A DNA stretch of 64,000 nt from Knufia peltigerae (Eukaryota > Ascomycota > Eurotiomycetes > Chaetothyriales > Trichomeriaceae): contig JAPDRN010000015.1 in assembly GCA_030247855.1 (NCBI GenBank), positions 359,615 to 423,614 on the forward strand. Reading direction: 5' to 3'. The notes under the pieces are model-generated. The model was not told the DNA's origin. It was given only the letters and a program-made list of their open reading frames with translations, and did not search any database. The stretch's first letter is position 1. Each line of letters starts with the position of its first letter. The translations under genes and the position numbers were made by a program. Below, in pieces: positions 34,780-45,880 of this stretch.

Positions 34780-35636
34780 ATGGCTGACGCTCCTCGTGGA
34801 CGTGGTGGTTTCGGTGACCGGGGCCGTGGTGACAGAGGTCGAGGTGATCGTGGCCGTGGGCGACGAGGCCCTCGCCGTGGTGCGAAATCTGATGAGAAGG
34901 AATGGCAGCCAGTCACCAAGCTGGGCCGTCTCGTCAAGGCTGGAAAGATTCAGAGCATGGAACAAATCTACCTGCACTCTCTCCCCATCAAGGAGTACCA
35001 GATTGTCGACTGGTTTTTGCCCAAGTTGAAGGATGAAGTTATGAAGGTGAGCCCACACAGACACTTCTGCGATCGATATGCCCGTCGAGATCATGCAGGC
35101 CCTAACAGTATTCTGTGTAGATCAAACCTGTCCAGAAGCAGACCCGTGCCGGTCAGCGTACCCGATTCAAGGCCATCGTTATCATCGGTGACGGTGAGGG
35201 TCACGTTGGTCTCGGTATCAAGACCTCCAAAGAAGTCGCAACCGCCATCCGTGCCGCCATCATCATCGCCAAACTCTCTGTCCTGCCCATCCGAAGAGGT
35301 TACTGGGGTACCAACCTCGGTGAGCCTCACTCTCTGCCCACCAAGGAGTCTGGAAAGTGCGGTTCCGTCAACGTTCGATTGATTCCTGCTCCTCGAGGAA
35401 CTGGTCTCGTCGCTTCGCCCGCCGTCAAGAGATTGCTACAACTTGCTGGTGTCCAGGATGCATACACCTCATCTTCTGGAAGCACAAAGACGCTGGAGAA
35501 CACACTCAAGGCTACGTTCGTGGCTGTCAGCAACACATACGGCTTCCTTACCCCCAACTTGTGGAAGGAGAACAAGCTCATCAGAAGTCCTTTGGAGGAG
35601 TACGGTGATGTTCTGAGAGAGGGCAAGCGCTACTAG
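34780..35636 (+). CDS. RPS2: 40S ribosomal protein S2 (uS5)
   Basis: There are two exons, 34780-35046 and 35121-35636, with a 74-nt phase-0 intron after DEVMK. The 260 residues are typical for fungal S2. uS5 is a core small-subunit protein near the mRNA entry channel and decoding centre. The head is an RGG-type tract (GDRGRGDRGRG...), a usual arginine-methylation substrate in eukaryotic S2. The S5 domain follows: KLGRLVKAGKIQSMEQIYL, then IKPVQKQTRAGQRTRFKAIV, GDGEGHVGLGIKTSKEVATA and RRGYWGTNLGEPHSLPTK. The C-terminal domain has VRLIPAPRGTGLVASPAVKR and DAYTSSSGSTKTLENTLKA. The encoded protein is strongly conserved. Confidence 0.97.
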
Positions 35637-36068
35637 GCAGTAGAAAGGACATGATCCAAAAATAGTTCTCTGTTGCATTTTCCAGCGAGTACTAAAACTG
35701 CTTGCACTGGCGTATGGACGATCAAGATCACGTCTGTACTGGAGAAATTCTATGATTCGATGCGATTAAACCTCGGTTCTTGGAGTGGTTTTTCTATTCT
35801 TTCCCGTGTTTGCGATTCCCGTGCCATAACGCTGCATCCTTGCAACCAGCAAATAGAAGGAACTAGACGCTCCATACACGCTGATAGTCGCAGCTCCCAG
35901 CTGAGGTATTGCAACAAACGCTAGGTGAGGCACTCTGTAATTGGGACACGACCATAGCGTCGGGGCGCGATAGGCTTCGACGGGACTCGAGACTCTGATG
36001 GATCCAATATAGACCGCGGGAACCGGGACTGGCAACTCCTCGTGACACGATGTTCGGCTTTCTCACGC
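35637..36068. other. Convergent intergenic spacer
   Basis: This lies between the 3' ends of RPS2 (plus) and the small mitochondrial protein gene (minus). It holds the untranslated 3' ends only. Confidence 0.5.
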
Positions 36069-36548
36069 CTAATCCTCCATGGCCATTTGCTCCATAGCCT
36101 TGATGGCATTTTCTAATTCCCTTATTCTCTGGCCGACCCGACTCTGTATCTCCTTGCCCACTTCTGGGTCGCTTTCCTTGACAGCCTTCTCGAAAGCCTC
36201 TTTCAGTGTCTGCAGCGCAGCTACCGCAGCCTCCCGATCGTCAGCTGCGTATACAGTCTTTTTCTCGGTCTCTTCTGCAGCAATCTCGAACTCGTCTCTT
36301 GCCGTCGCATACAAGTCTGTCAGGTTTTCCATGAGTGCATCTGCTGTCGGTGATTGGGCCGGCAATACTGAGGAAGTGTGGAAGGTAGAGCTTTGAGGGT
36401 AATGTCGCGATTGAACCGCAAGCGCATGGCTTCGTGCTGTTGACCGAGATGCAACCGCTGGTATTGATGGGAGCAATGAGGTGGATTGTTTTGAGCATGC
36501 GACGCCCACTGTCCGCTGTAGGCACCGTGTAGCTACCCGTAGACTCAT
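36069..36548 (-). CDS. Small mitochondrial coiled-coil protein, function unknown
   Basis: This intronless gene encodes 159 residues from the ATG at 36548 (MSLRVATRCLQRTVGVACSK). The longer frame from 36599 is less likely because this ATG begins an obvious presequence. About 60 residues are Arg/Ser/Ala-rich without acidic residues, a mitochondrial targeting sequence. The rest is acidic and helical: ENLTDLYATARDEFEIAAEE, ADDREAAVAALQTLKEAFEK, then GQRIRELENAIKAMEQMAME. It resembles conserved hypothetical mitochondrial proteins of filamentous fungi. No function can be assigned. Confidence 0.75.
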   Translation of the reverse strand: MSLRVATRCLQRTVGVACSKQSTSLLPSIPAVASRSTARSHALAVQSRHYPQSSTFHTSSVLPAQSPTADALMENLTDLYATARDEFEIAAEETEKKTVYAADDREAAVAALQTLKEAFEKAVKESDPEVGKEIQSRVGQRIRELENAIKAMEQMAMED

Positions 36549-37281
36549 CTTGTCGTGCAAGCAGATTGTAAAAGGTTCAAACCGCAAAGACGAAAGCAAA
36601 CATCGATTACAAAGTATTCTGGAGAATGATGGTGGAAATCTATTGGCAAATGAAGCAGAATTACGGAGTACATAAATCAGCGTAATAGTGAGAATGCTCG
36701 TTCCTGTACCTCGTCGTATTCGTATGAGCTCGGTAGCTAACTCCGCATTCGAAAACCGAGACTTGTTCCTGGCTGATAAAGAGATAAACTACACCATTCC
36801 CGTTGCACCTGTTCATTCTTGCTGTAGAAAGAATCATCTCCTACTCATTAATCTCAACGCAATCCTGCTGTATGAATTGATTCAAACCAACTTCTCCTTT
36901 CACTGGCGGATTTCGTCTCAGCCACAAAAGTCACTTGATAAGTCTGACGTCGGACTTTGCTACTATTGACTTTTTGTGCCACGATGACGTTCTACGAGTA
37001 TTGTAGGTACAATATTGTTTGACACAGACTCCCGCTTCCTACCAATCATGGACAACAAGGTCGAGGTGCAAGTCAAACGTCATTTCGATTCAGCTTAACT
37101 TACCTTGAGAAAGACAAGACGTGTATTCGCGCCTGTGCCCTTGCTCTTTTATTCCTGCTGCTCTACGTTCGCGTTTCTTCATCTTCCATTGAATCCTTAA
37201 GGATATATCCTTACAGTCGACGTCCTCATCCATACCCTCACCGTCACATTTACCCTTTGTACCCTTCCTTCCTCTTCCAGG
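36549..37281. other. Divergent promoter region
   Basis: This is 733 bp between two divergent genes for predicted mitochondrial proteins. A TACGGAGTAC motif lies at 36662-36671. Just before 37282 a pyrimidine tract and CAG (CTTCCTCTTCCAG) could be the end of a 5'-leader intron. Confidence 0.45.
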
Positions 37282-38532
37282 ATGCTGGCTACTACACCGA
37301 GAGTGGCCGCGAGGTCGACTCGCATGCTGAAGCTGCGACAGCCCCTGCCCATTCGACCTCGTCAGCCATGCCATGCACGTTTCCAATCTACCAGTAGCGG
37401 CAATGCTAGCTCTTCATCCACGTCCTCGTCTGGAAGTGGTGGTGCCCTCGTAGGCGGTATTGCTGGTGGCGCAACAGCTTTCCTCGCGGGTTACCTCTGG
37501 TATCACTTTTCAGGGACCAAGTCTATTGTCAATAGCGTTCATCAAGCTCGCTCTTATGTCAACACGGCTTTCAAGAAGACCACCGAGGCCGCGCCAGAAC
37601 CCAATGAAGCAGTTGAGTGGCTGAAAGACACTGTCAAGACTTATACCAAGATGATCCCGGGGGCTTCCAAGTATGTCGACTCAGCATTCGATGACCTTGA
37701 AAAGATCCGCTCCAAGCACGGGGATGAGGTGGACAAGATCATCAAAGATACATACAATGAACTTAAAGATGTCACCAACAAAGGCTTCAGTGTCGAGGCA
37801 GTGTCACAGGCTTGGGATGTGATTCAGAAGTGCTTCTCGCGCATTTCAGCCCTCGCTGTTGATGCAGGCCAGGACATCCTCAATAACCACCCGCAGCTCA
37901 AGGAGAAACTTGGCGGCAGCTTCGACCAGTTAAAACAGATGGGAGACCAGTATGGACCGGAAGCGAAGCAGAAGGCGGACGAGACTTACAATCAGATCCG
38001 AGATATCTTGAAAGGGGGAATCGGTCTCAGCACTGTCGGTCAACTTCAAAAGCTTCTGCAAGAGAAAGTTCAAGAACTGAAGAAGTACGGAGATCAAGCG
38101 TGGCAGAAGGGTATCGAGCAGGCCAAGCCGGTCCTGGATAAACAACCTCAGCTAAAAGAGCTCCTTGAGAATAACAAATCCAAGCTGTTGCAGGGAAATA
38201 TTGGCCAACTGTGGCAAAAGCTACAAGAGGCTGCTAAGAGCGGCAACACGGAGGATGTCGAGAAATTCGTCAAGGAACAGGCCGACAAGTTATCGCAGAA
38301 GGCTGGTGGCAGCGGCAGTGGCAGTGGGATCGAGCAGTATCTACACATGATTCCTGGTGGCTCTGAAATGGGATCCAAGCTGCAGCAGTTGCAAGAGCTC
38401 AGTCAAAAGCATGGAAAAGAAGCTGAGAAGCTGGTTAAGAGTGCGATCGACGACGTCACAAAGGTTCTGTCGCAAAAAGTCGAAGAGGGACAAAAGCTGA
38501 AGGAAAAGGCGAAAGAAGATGTAAAGAAGTAA
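37282..38532 (+). CDS. Mitochondrial membrane-anchored helical-repeat protein
   Basis: This intronless gene encodes 416 residues. An Arg-rich presequence (residues 1-35, MLATTPRVAARSTRMLKLRQ) is followed by a Ser/Gly linker and a glycine-rich hydrophobic segment, GGALVGGIAGGATAFLAGYL (about 53-75). The remaining 340 residues are amphipathic helices rich in Lys, Gln and Asp. A loose repeat of the form YGxxAxQKxxxxxxxI/L and QPQLKE/HPQLKE occurs (NNHPQLKEKLGG and DKQPQLKELLEN). The pattern recalls apolipoprotein- or LEA-like amphipathic repeats, which could coat a membrane. The layout predicts an inner-membrane protein with a soluble helical domain. I do not recognise a named family, and function is unknown. 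Confidence 0.78.
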   Translation: MLATTPRVAARSTRMLKLRQPLPIRPRQPCHARFQSTSSGNASSSSTSSSGSGGALVGGIAGGATAFLAGYLWYHFSGTKSIVNSVHQARSYVNTAFKKTTEAAPEPNEAVEWLKDTVKTYTKMIPGASKYVDSAFDDLEKIRSKHGDEVDKIIKDTYNELKDVTNKGFSVEAVSQAWDVIQKCFSRISALAVDAGQDILNNHPQLKEKLGGSFDQLKQMGDQYGPEAKQKADETYNQIRDILKGGIGLSTVGQLQKLLQEKVQELKKYGDQAWQKGIEQAKPVLDKQPQLKELLENNKSKLLQGNIGQLWQKLQEAAKSGNTEDVEKFVKEQADKLSQKAGGSGSGSGIEQYLHMIPGGSEMGSKLQQLQELSQKHGKEAEKLVKSAIDDVTKVLSQKVEEGQKLKEKAKEDVKK

Positions 38533-38980
38533 TGGTCTTCCTTGCCGTAGTGATCATACAATATTAATAGCTGGGAAGCTTGATAGCCACGTTTATGCCG
38601 ACAAAATGGCATTCGGTCACATTACATTGACAGGACCATCCCAAGGATGTGGCTACACCTCTTCTATGGGAACGAGTGTAACATGATGCGTTGTACAATA
38701 GTTGGAGGTAAAGCTGAATGTTAGATGAATATAAATACTGCGAAACCACGACTACGTCAACGGCGGAATTTCCGCGCAATTACGGATCAATCCGCCAAAG
38801 CCAGGAAACATCACACAGCACACTTGACTTGACTCGCACCTAGAGATCTGAGTTCATATTCAGCAGGGCATGCTTTCATAGTTCGTAAGATTCGTTACAG
38901 ATTTACCAAGGAACAAGTACTGTCTCGCGGATGATTTTGTGAAGAAAGACCGCATCAAAAGTAAAGAGAGCCCCGCCGCC
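38533..38980. other. Intergenic, promoter of the GTO-type transferase
   Basis: This is 448 bp between two plus-strand genes. No gene or clear element is seen. Confidence 0.45.
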
Positions 38981-40045
38981 ATGAGCACGACACATTCGGC
39001 GCCCGGCCGACCCCGACCCAGCACCGTGGCCGAGCACCTCGCGGGCACCGATCAATCGTGGCACGGCAAGGTCACCCCGGACGGACCTTTCCCCCCGCAG
39101 AAGGGGAGATATCACCTGTACGTCGGGCTGTTCTGCCCGTTCGCCCACCGGGCCAACCTCGTGCGCCATCTAAAGGGTCTGACCGAGGTCGTCGACGTTT
39201 CCGTCGTCAAGCCCTACCCCAAGGGAGACGAGAACGGCTGGCCCGGGTGGAGGTTCCCCGTGAGCGGCGACGACAGTGACGAGTACCCCGCGGCGACCGT
39301 GGACAGACTCTTCGGGAGCAAGTTCCTCCACGAGGTCTACTTCAAGGCGGATTCGGAGTACAAGGGGCGATACACGGTGCCTCTCCTGTGGGACCGTGAG
39401 ACGGGGACGGCCGTCAACAACGAGAGCGCCGAGCTCCTCAGGGACCTCCAGACGGGGTTCAACGCCATCCTGCCGCGGGAGTACGCCCAGGTCACGCTGT
39501 ACCCGGAGCACCTGCGCGACAAGATCGACGAGGTGAGTGAATGGATGCAGACCTACCTGAACACGGGCGTGTACAAGGCCGGGTTCGCACCGGGCCAGGA
39601 CGAGTACGACAAGAACGTGGTGCCGGTGTTCGCGGCGCTGAACAAGCTGGAGAAGATGGTGAAGGAGTACGGCGGTCCATACATCTTGGGCAAGGAGCTT
39701 ACCGAAGTCGACATCAGGGCGTACGCGACCTTGATACGCTTTGACACAGTCTACGTGCAACACTTCAAGTGCAACCTTGGCACAATTAGGCACGACTATC
39801 CGCAGTTGAATAACTACCTGAAGAACCTGTACTGGAACGTTCCGGGGTTCAAGGAGACGACCGACTTTCGGCACATCAAGGAGAATTACACCAAAAGCCA
39901 CCACGACATAAATCCAAAGGCCATTACTCCCATGGGTCCCTTCCCCGACGTCGAAGAGGGCTACGAACCTGACCTAAGCAAAGTGAGGATCGGCGGTGTC
40001 TCCATGCCCGAGGTGGTGGAGTGGGAGAAGAAGCTCTCTGCCTAA
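38981..40045 (+). CDS. Glutathione transferase, omega/glutathionyl-hydroquinone reductase type
   Basis: This intronless gene encodes 354 residues. The ATG at 38981 (GCCGCCATGAG) is preferred over the longer frame from 38939. Members (yeast Ecm4/Gto type) reduce glutathionylated quinones with a thioredoxin-fold cysteine. The site is Cys52 in LFCPFAHRANL, where most relatives have CPWA. Other family blocks are the VVKPYPKGDENGWPGWRFP region, RYTVPLLWDRETGTAVNNES with an SAELLR motif, and the helical-domain stretch YILGKELTEVDIRAYATLIR. The length fits the class. The coding sequence is clearly more GC-rich, especially at third positions, than its neighbours, which could reflect strong codon selection or a different origin. 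Confidence 0.9.
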   Translation: MSTTHSAPGRPRPSTVAEHLAGTDQSWHGKVTPDGPFPPQKGRYHLYVGLFCPFAHRANLVRHLKGLTEVVDVSVVKPYPKGDENGWPGWRFPVSGDDSDEYPAATVDRLFGSKFLHEVYFKADSEYKGRYTVPLLWDRETGTAVNNESAELLRDLQTGFNAILPREYAQVTLYPEHLRDKIDEVSEWMQTYLNTGVYKAGFAPGQDEYDKNVVPVFAALNKLEKMVKEYGGPYILGKELTEVDIRAYATLIRFDTVYVQHFKCNLGTIRHDYPQLNNYLKNLYWNVPGFKETTDFRHIKENYTKSHHDINPKAITPMGPFPDVEEGYEPDLSKVRIGGVSMPEVVEWEKKLSA

Positions 40046-41974
40046 TGCTGCAAACGGCATACGAATACGGACTACTCATACGGAGTAGAAGCCGCTCTGC
40101 AACACAATGATGCCACATTTCATTGCGACATTCGAGCCCAAAAAGTCGAGAACCACCCCCGTCAAGTCCGTGGCTAGTCTGACGATCGTGCAGGGAGCAG
40201 GTGATCAGCGGTGAGGATTTGTACTTTACGTGAGAGGAGTCGGACGATCATGACTTGTCGTGAGCTCCCTGGTCTGGGTGGCTTATCTCGTTTCCTGATT
40301 GATTCCAAGAGAATGCTTCGAGAACCGCTTGCTGTATACGAGGTTTGTGAATGGTGGTCGAGGAGTGGGCGATGGAGTGCGCGAATTTGAAGATGAAACG
40401 ACGATGGGATACTGCTCTTGATTACAAGACTTCTTCGCCATCGAATTTGTTGGTGCAGAAGAAGAAATGGATGATTGTTCGAAGGACAGGCGTAATCCAC
40501 TGGAAAACAATCAATCGTCCATTCCCCAGTGTAATCGAAATGAAGATTTTAAGACCCAATAAGCGTTGCGAAATTCAAGGACAAGGGGAAGAGTCAGGGA
40601 TGCCACCGACCAGTCGCGTAATTTAGCATATCAACCTATAGGCATAGTTTAGTCGCCTCCAGGAGTCTCTGAGGATCCCCATTTGCCTCTAAACGGCCTC
40701 TAAGGGCGTCCAAAGACCTCCAAGGACCTCTAGGGAGTCGACTGCACCAGGCGCCAGGACCGATTGAGCGCTTACTGACCGCCTAGAAACACCACCGCCT
40801 TCATCAAATTTCTCTTGCGCAGCTTCAACCACTTGTGAGAATGTGCATTATTCGTTTCCGTGTGTTTATTGTGATTGTGTCAACAATGCATCCAAGATGA
40901 AATGGCACAAATAATGCTCAGCCACTGTCGCTGTCAGTGTCATTCTCGTGGTATTCCCGCCGTGGCCCATGGACAATTCGGTCCAAGCTTGAACGACCAC
41001 TGGAGATCGTTGCTGCTACCTCGACCTGATACCAAACCTCTCTCAGTCTAGTTGGCGGCAAGGGACGCTCTCAATCAGCCTCCTGGCCCATCTCACCCCA
41101 CAAGTCACACTGAACCCATGTCTTGTGGCTCCTGGTGGCGGGCAGTTGATCTGCTTCCAGCTTAACATGGTGGAGATGGACGCGACGACACCTTGTTCTG
41201 CAAAACAATTTTGTCTTGTGCTCGCAATAATCCGACCATGTCCGGAGTAGTGCAGCTTGGAATCAACGATGCGAAGGCTCCTGCAATAGAACAGGCGAGT
41301 TTCGGACCATCTTCTCAAGGATAGAACGGTGGAGGTAAGGATTGCTGGTGACAGCACGGTACATTTGGACTGCGATTCGAGAACAAAACATGGCCCCCGG
41401 TCAGGGCACCTGTCAATGCATGTGCTCGTCTTACCATTCGACCCAATTTCACTGCCTCGCAGACCTCCATTTCTCCTGGCTAGCATCGAGGCTAATGAGC
41501 TTGACCAGACTCTGATCGACACTGGTGGCCATTACCGCAATTCAATCACCCTGGTCGTGTCTAGCCTCGAACTTCCGCAAGCCTCATCTCTCACCCCCGG
41601 TCCTCAGTGGTCCATTTTCCAAAGGCCTAGTTGGTCGGGTGGAAAATTATGTCCGGCGTCCAACAGATGTTGCTCCGTTGCTAGCTAATGGACAGTGTCA
41701 TTTCGTTTGTTTGAACACCAGAAGCGACCTCGAACCTGTCCTCCATCTCGCTTGATCACCACGTTTGATTCCGGGCCTGGTGACCACTATCTTTAACGGA
41801 GCCATGTCCCAGCTTGTGTTTCGATAATCCTGTTGGACTCCCTCGTCGACGTTTGCGCAGGTCGAATACCTCTTACGAGCAGGAACATAACAATTGAATG
41901 AATTCGAGATAAGTGGAAAGGCGCAAGGACAAGCCAGGAACACGCAGGAACGCCTCGAGCGAACGGAAGGAACC
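40046..41974. other. Intergenic, no gene recognised
   Basis: This 1.9-kb region lies between the transferase and the LIM gene. It holds a TACGGAGTA word at 40079-40087 and the degenerate CCTCTAAGG-type repeat at 40654-40740. A minus frame of 159 codons at 41043-41522 has no domain. Confidence 0.5.
40654..40740. repeat. Degenerate CCTCYAAGG-type tandem repeat
   Basis: About six to seven imperfect units of 10-11 bases follow one another (CGCCTCCAGGAG, GCCTCTAAACGG, CCTCTAAGGG, CGTCCAAAGA, CCTCCAAGGA, CCTCTAGGGA). It is non-coding and no flanking terminal repeats were seen. Confidence 0.5.
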
Positions 41975-44482
41975 ATGCAAGCGGCCCCAAGAGATGCGAA
42001 TGCCTCCCCTGGCATCAAATGCTCGAACTGCGGTCAAGATATCGATATGGCAGCAATTTCGGAGCACATATGCGGAACAAGCACACCAGGTAACCTTGGG
42101 ACAACGTTTTCTGCCAGGACACACGATGCTGACTTTTCCAGCGGTATCTCTACCTCCACCATTTCTCCCTCGAACAGATTCATCCCAAAGCTTGGGCAAG
42201 CCGAGAGTAACAAGGCCTCCGTTACCAAAGATTGATGCTGCAGCTGCTTGTTCGTGGTCACCTTTGCTCGAAATAGTCACCCGAAAGCTGACAATGAATT
42301 AGTTCGACCACCAGTCCTTCAAGGCGAGCTCACCCCGGCAAGCAGTGGACACAGCTCAATGGTTTCACCGTTGAGTGCGACTTCCGGACCACGCTCACCA
42401 TGGCCCGCAGTGCGCAAAGGTTCGCTGTCGGTCTCACGCCGGCCACCATCTCCAGAACTCACGAACCTCGACTGTGCCTTTCCCCCCTTTCCGCTCCCAT
42501 CACGGTCCACCACGACCAAAAAAAGAGACAGATCTGCCACTCAGAGAAGCGACACGCTCCGTTCACGGTCTCGAGACGCTTCTACATCGTCGAGGCAGCC
42601 TGGCCGCATGGGTCAATTGTCAAGAGCAGGGTCGTCAAACAACCTCCCGCAGACCGCTCTGGACGCTCAGCTCACAGATAGACGCCGACCGTCGACGCCA
42701 TCAAGCAGAAAGGACTCGGTGAGCACAATGAGCGACAGTCGCCAACAAAGCCGTCAGCAAAGTCTCGAAAAGCTTCCAGAGCTTCAAATCACTTTGTCAG
42801 AAGAACCACGGCCAATGACGGCGTCACCAACAAAGCCCAATGAGATATTTCAGGCCCCGAGAATGCCACCACCACTCTTCAGATCTAATACAGAACCCTC
42901 TTTGCAATCATCACCACTCGATCCAGGTCTAAGTGCCTTTAATTTCGGCACCAGCCAAAATACTATGATACAACCAACCGAAACTAATAACGATTTAATA
43001 TTTAATTCATCCCGTATCGAGGATAAACCCAGGCTGGACAGCCAGCCCTCATACAAATCTAAAGCACCACCTCCGATCTCTGGCCAACCGACACTACCTA
43101 CTCTCAGCAAGATGAGATCGCCAACAGCACCGCAGCCTGCCTCACCTGGTGTATTTTCAGCCACCTTTGGGAAAATCTTTGGTCGCCGCCCGTCCCAGTC
43201 AACTAACTCTCGACGTTCTGTCGTAAGACAAGCTCTGAGTGACGAGCCAGACATCTATGAGGATCGAGCCGACAGCCAAAGTGTGTTTAGTCCAGATAGT
43301 GATAGGTCCTTCCTGACAGCTGAACCATCGCCAATGTTACCGGTTACTCCCCTGACCCCCGTGCACGAAGAAGCTCTGAAGGCACTCGAGGGAGAGATAC
43401 CTGCTCCGACGGTTGCACCTGTAGTAGTTGTCGAACCTACAACAGAACAAGAGGCCCACGAAAATGCCCCTGTCACACAATTCGAGCCCGTCAAGCACCC
43501 CCGAATTTCAACAATTGTGGAAGAACTTCCGGTCCGCATGACAGCTCCAGAGAACGACAGTACGCGGCGGGACTCTATCGACTCTGCTTCCTCCTACGGC
43601 TCGATTGGCTTTTCCGAACATAGTTCCAGCTCAAGGTCTAGTTCGCCTCAGACTGATTCTTTGCACCTTAAACCCTCCGACCCGTCGATTTCCGGCCAGC
43701 TGAAGACGGAAGATGTCGACATCCCAGCACCACTGCGACCGCGAATGCCACTCGTTCCTGTAGACGCAGCCACCGAACCCGCTTCCCAGCAAGATGATTT
43801 GGCCCGGCCCGAGGACCTAATCAAGCCTGATGTTTTAGCATCCCGGGTGCCCGGGTTAAGCCCCACGCTACCGAACATTTCCACAGAACCCGTGCCATCT
43901 GAAATGTCAGGGCCACCCTTGACGCCCAAAGCCAAAAGCACTACCCCCAATAAGGGTACATGTCGAGGCTGCTCGAAACTGATCCTGGTTACGCAAAAGT
44001 CGGTTTCCAGCGCGGACGGATTGCTAAGTGGTAGATACCACAAAGAGTGCTTTGTCTGCCATACCTGCAAGGCGCCATTTCCAACTGCTGAGTTCTATGT
44101 CCACAATGATCATCCTTATTGTGCCTATCACTACCACGAGTTAGAGAATTCACTATGTGCTACATGCGGCAAAGGAATTGAAGGTCTTTACATGGAAACG
44201 GCAAATGTGGCGGGTCGAGGCAAGGAAAAGCACCATCCCGAGTGCCTGAAATGCACCACTTGTCATGTGCGGCTCGATCACGACTACTTTGAACTTTCCG
44301 GCCGGGTGTACTGCGAAAGGGATGCGTTCCGACTTGCCAGCCTGCCCAAATCTCGAGACAATATGCCCAGTCGGCCTAGCCCCTTGATCCGGGAATACAT
44401 CAGCAGCGGACAAGATCCGGGGATGATCAAGGGAAGAAACTTCCCAGAACGGAGGGTGACCAGGTTGATGAACATGACATGA
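41975..44482 (+). CDS. LIM-domain protein, paxillin-like
   Basis: There are three exons: 41975-42089, 42142-42249 and 42303-44482, giving 800 residues with phase 1 at both joins and introns of 52 and 53 nt. The first exon carries a small Cys/His motif, CSNCGQDIDMAAISEHIC, that caps many fungal LIM proteins. A long disordered Ser/Pro-rich region follows (about residues 40-620). Two LIM domains then begin near 628: CRGCSKLI ... YHKECFVCHTCKAPF and CATCGKGIEGLY ... HHPECLKCTTCHVRL, with YCERD closing. LIM domains bind proteins rather than DNA. Fungal paxillin-like relatives act at the cytokinetic ring and polarity sites. The short basic tail ends RRVTRLMNMT. Confidence 0.88.
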
Positions 44483-45849
44483 ATTTATGTAGTCAAATTG
44501 CATTACAATACGATTTAGCGGGTGGCGCGACTGGGAGCGTTTTATAGGGATAGGACTATTCTTCATTCTTTGGACTGGGCGATTTTGATCTGCTGGGCAG
44601 AATGTCAGAGTGGTTCGAGGATTGCACGACAGAAAACGAGGATTCATGCTACCAACAGAATATCAGAATGCGTCCTGCAGGACTCTCGCTCCTGTTTGTT
44701 GTTGGGTGGATCGAGAAAAGCTTCGTCAGTCGAGCAGCGGAGATATCTGATATACAATATCCTTCGGATGCAAGTGTTTGTGTGGAACCACAAGTAGTGC
44801 CTTTAGCAGTGCTTTCTACATTGCGCCCTAAATCTGCATCCCGTCTCCATTCTAGAATGGCTGCTCGGGAGTTATGCAGCCAGGATGGTTACTGTATCAC
44901 GTGAAATCGAAGCTAGCGCGGCCAGTAGATGTGTCGGTATGCATGTTTGGGCTCCGATCGACCAGGCATTTCCGGCGAGCACACTTAGATGGGGAATTAC
45001 ACGTCTCTCCATCACGAACAAGATGACCAGATTTGAGATCAGACTTGCCTGTTCACAATGTGTGCGGATGTATGCAGATAGGCAAGAGACATGTGATGAT
45101 AGGGGTCCTCAGTGATTCCAAAACGGCGAGAAAGTCGGCGTGGGACAGAAAAGAAGATCGCTAGCAACGGCAGATGGAAGGACGGCGGGTGGGAGTTGCT
45201 GTTGTACAGGCTGGATTCCGCGGATATGAAGACTGGATTCGGAGGGCTGCGGATGGGATGATTGGCTTGAGGGACGCTATGAATACGGGCGCTGAGGCAC
45301 AATTTCTGCAGATCGAATGCAGTCTTTGAAGACGGCGGCTTGCAAGTGACCAACATGGCTGCAGATAACACGTACACCGTCTCTGCATTGCGTCCAGCAT
45401 CTTTCTCTTTGAAAATTTGAACTAGGGCTGGTTGACGTGGGAGGGTACGAGTACGAGAAAGGTCAATTTGAAAACAGAAAAAAAAAAGACTCAGATGATC
45501 TGGAGCAATGTTTGTGGGAGAACAGCAGGTGTTGTATCGTTGAACATCAGAACAAAGACCGCGATAGGTATAACTGGTGACTTTTGGGAGTATGAGTACT
45601 GTAGATTAATAGGTAAAGAGTACGATGCGAGTACTAGGATTCGTAGCGTTGAGTGTGTTGACTGGGCCTGACCTCGGGTGGGACAACAAAAATAATTGCC
45701 CCTCGGTTGGTGTGTTTTTTGATTCCTTTCTCTTGCTCGCTTATCGATACGAGGAGAGGGGCGAGAACGAGGGCGCAGAAAGTGGGATGAGAATTACTGT
45801 ACGGAGTAGTCTACGGTACAAACATGATTTCCCTGCGCCTCGTCCACTC

Positions 45850-45880
45850 ACTACTACTACCACTACTACTACCACTACCA
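45850..45880. repeat. ACT/ACC trinucleotide microsatellite
   Basis: This is a run of ACT triplets interrupted by ACC in the INO1 upstream region, non-coding. Confidence 0.7.

Noticed and set aside
41043..41522. 159-codon minus frame
   Set aside because: No domain, unusual composition, and no intron or promoter support.
44600..44670. tRNA-like start (GTCAGAGTGG) near 44610
   Set aside because: No B-box (GGTTCRANTCC) at the right distance and no pairing acceptor stem.
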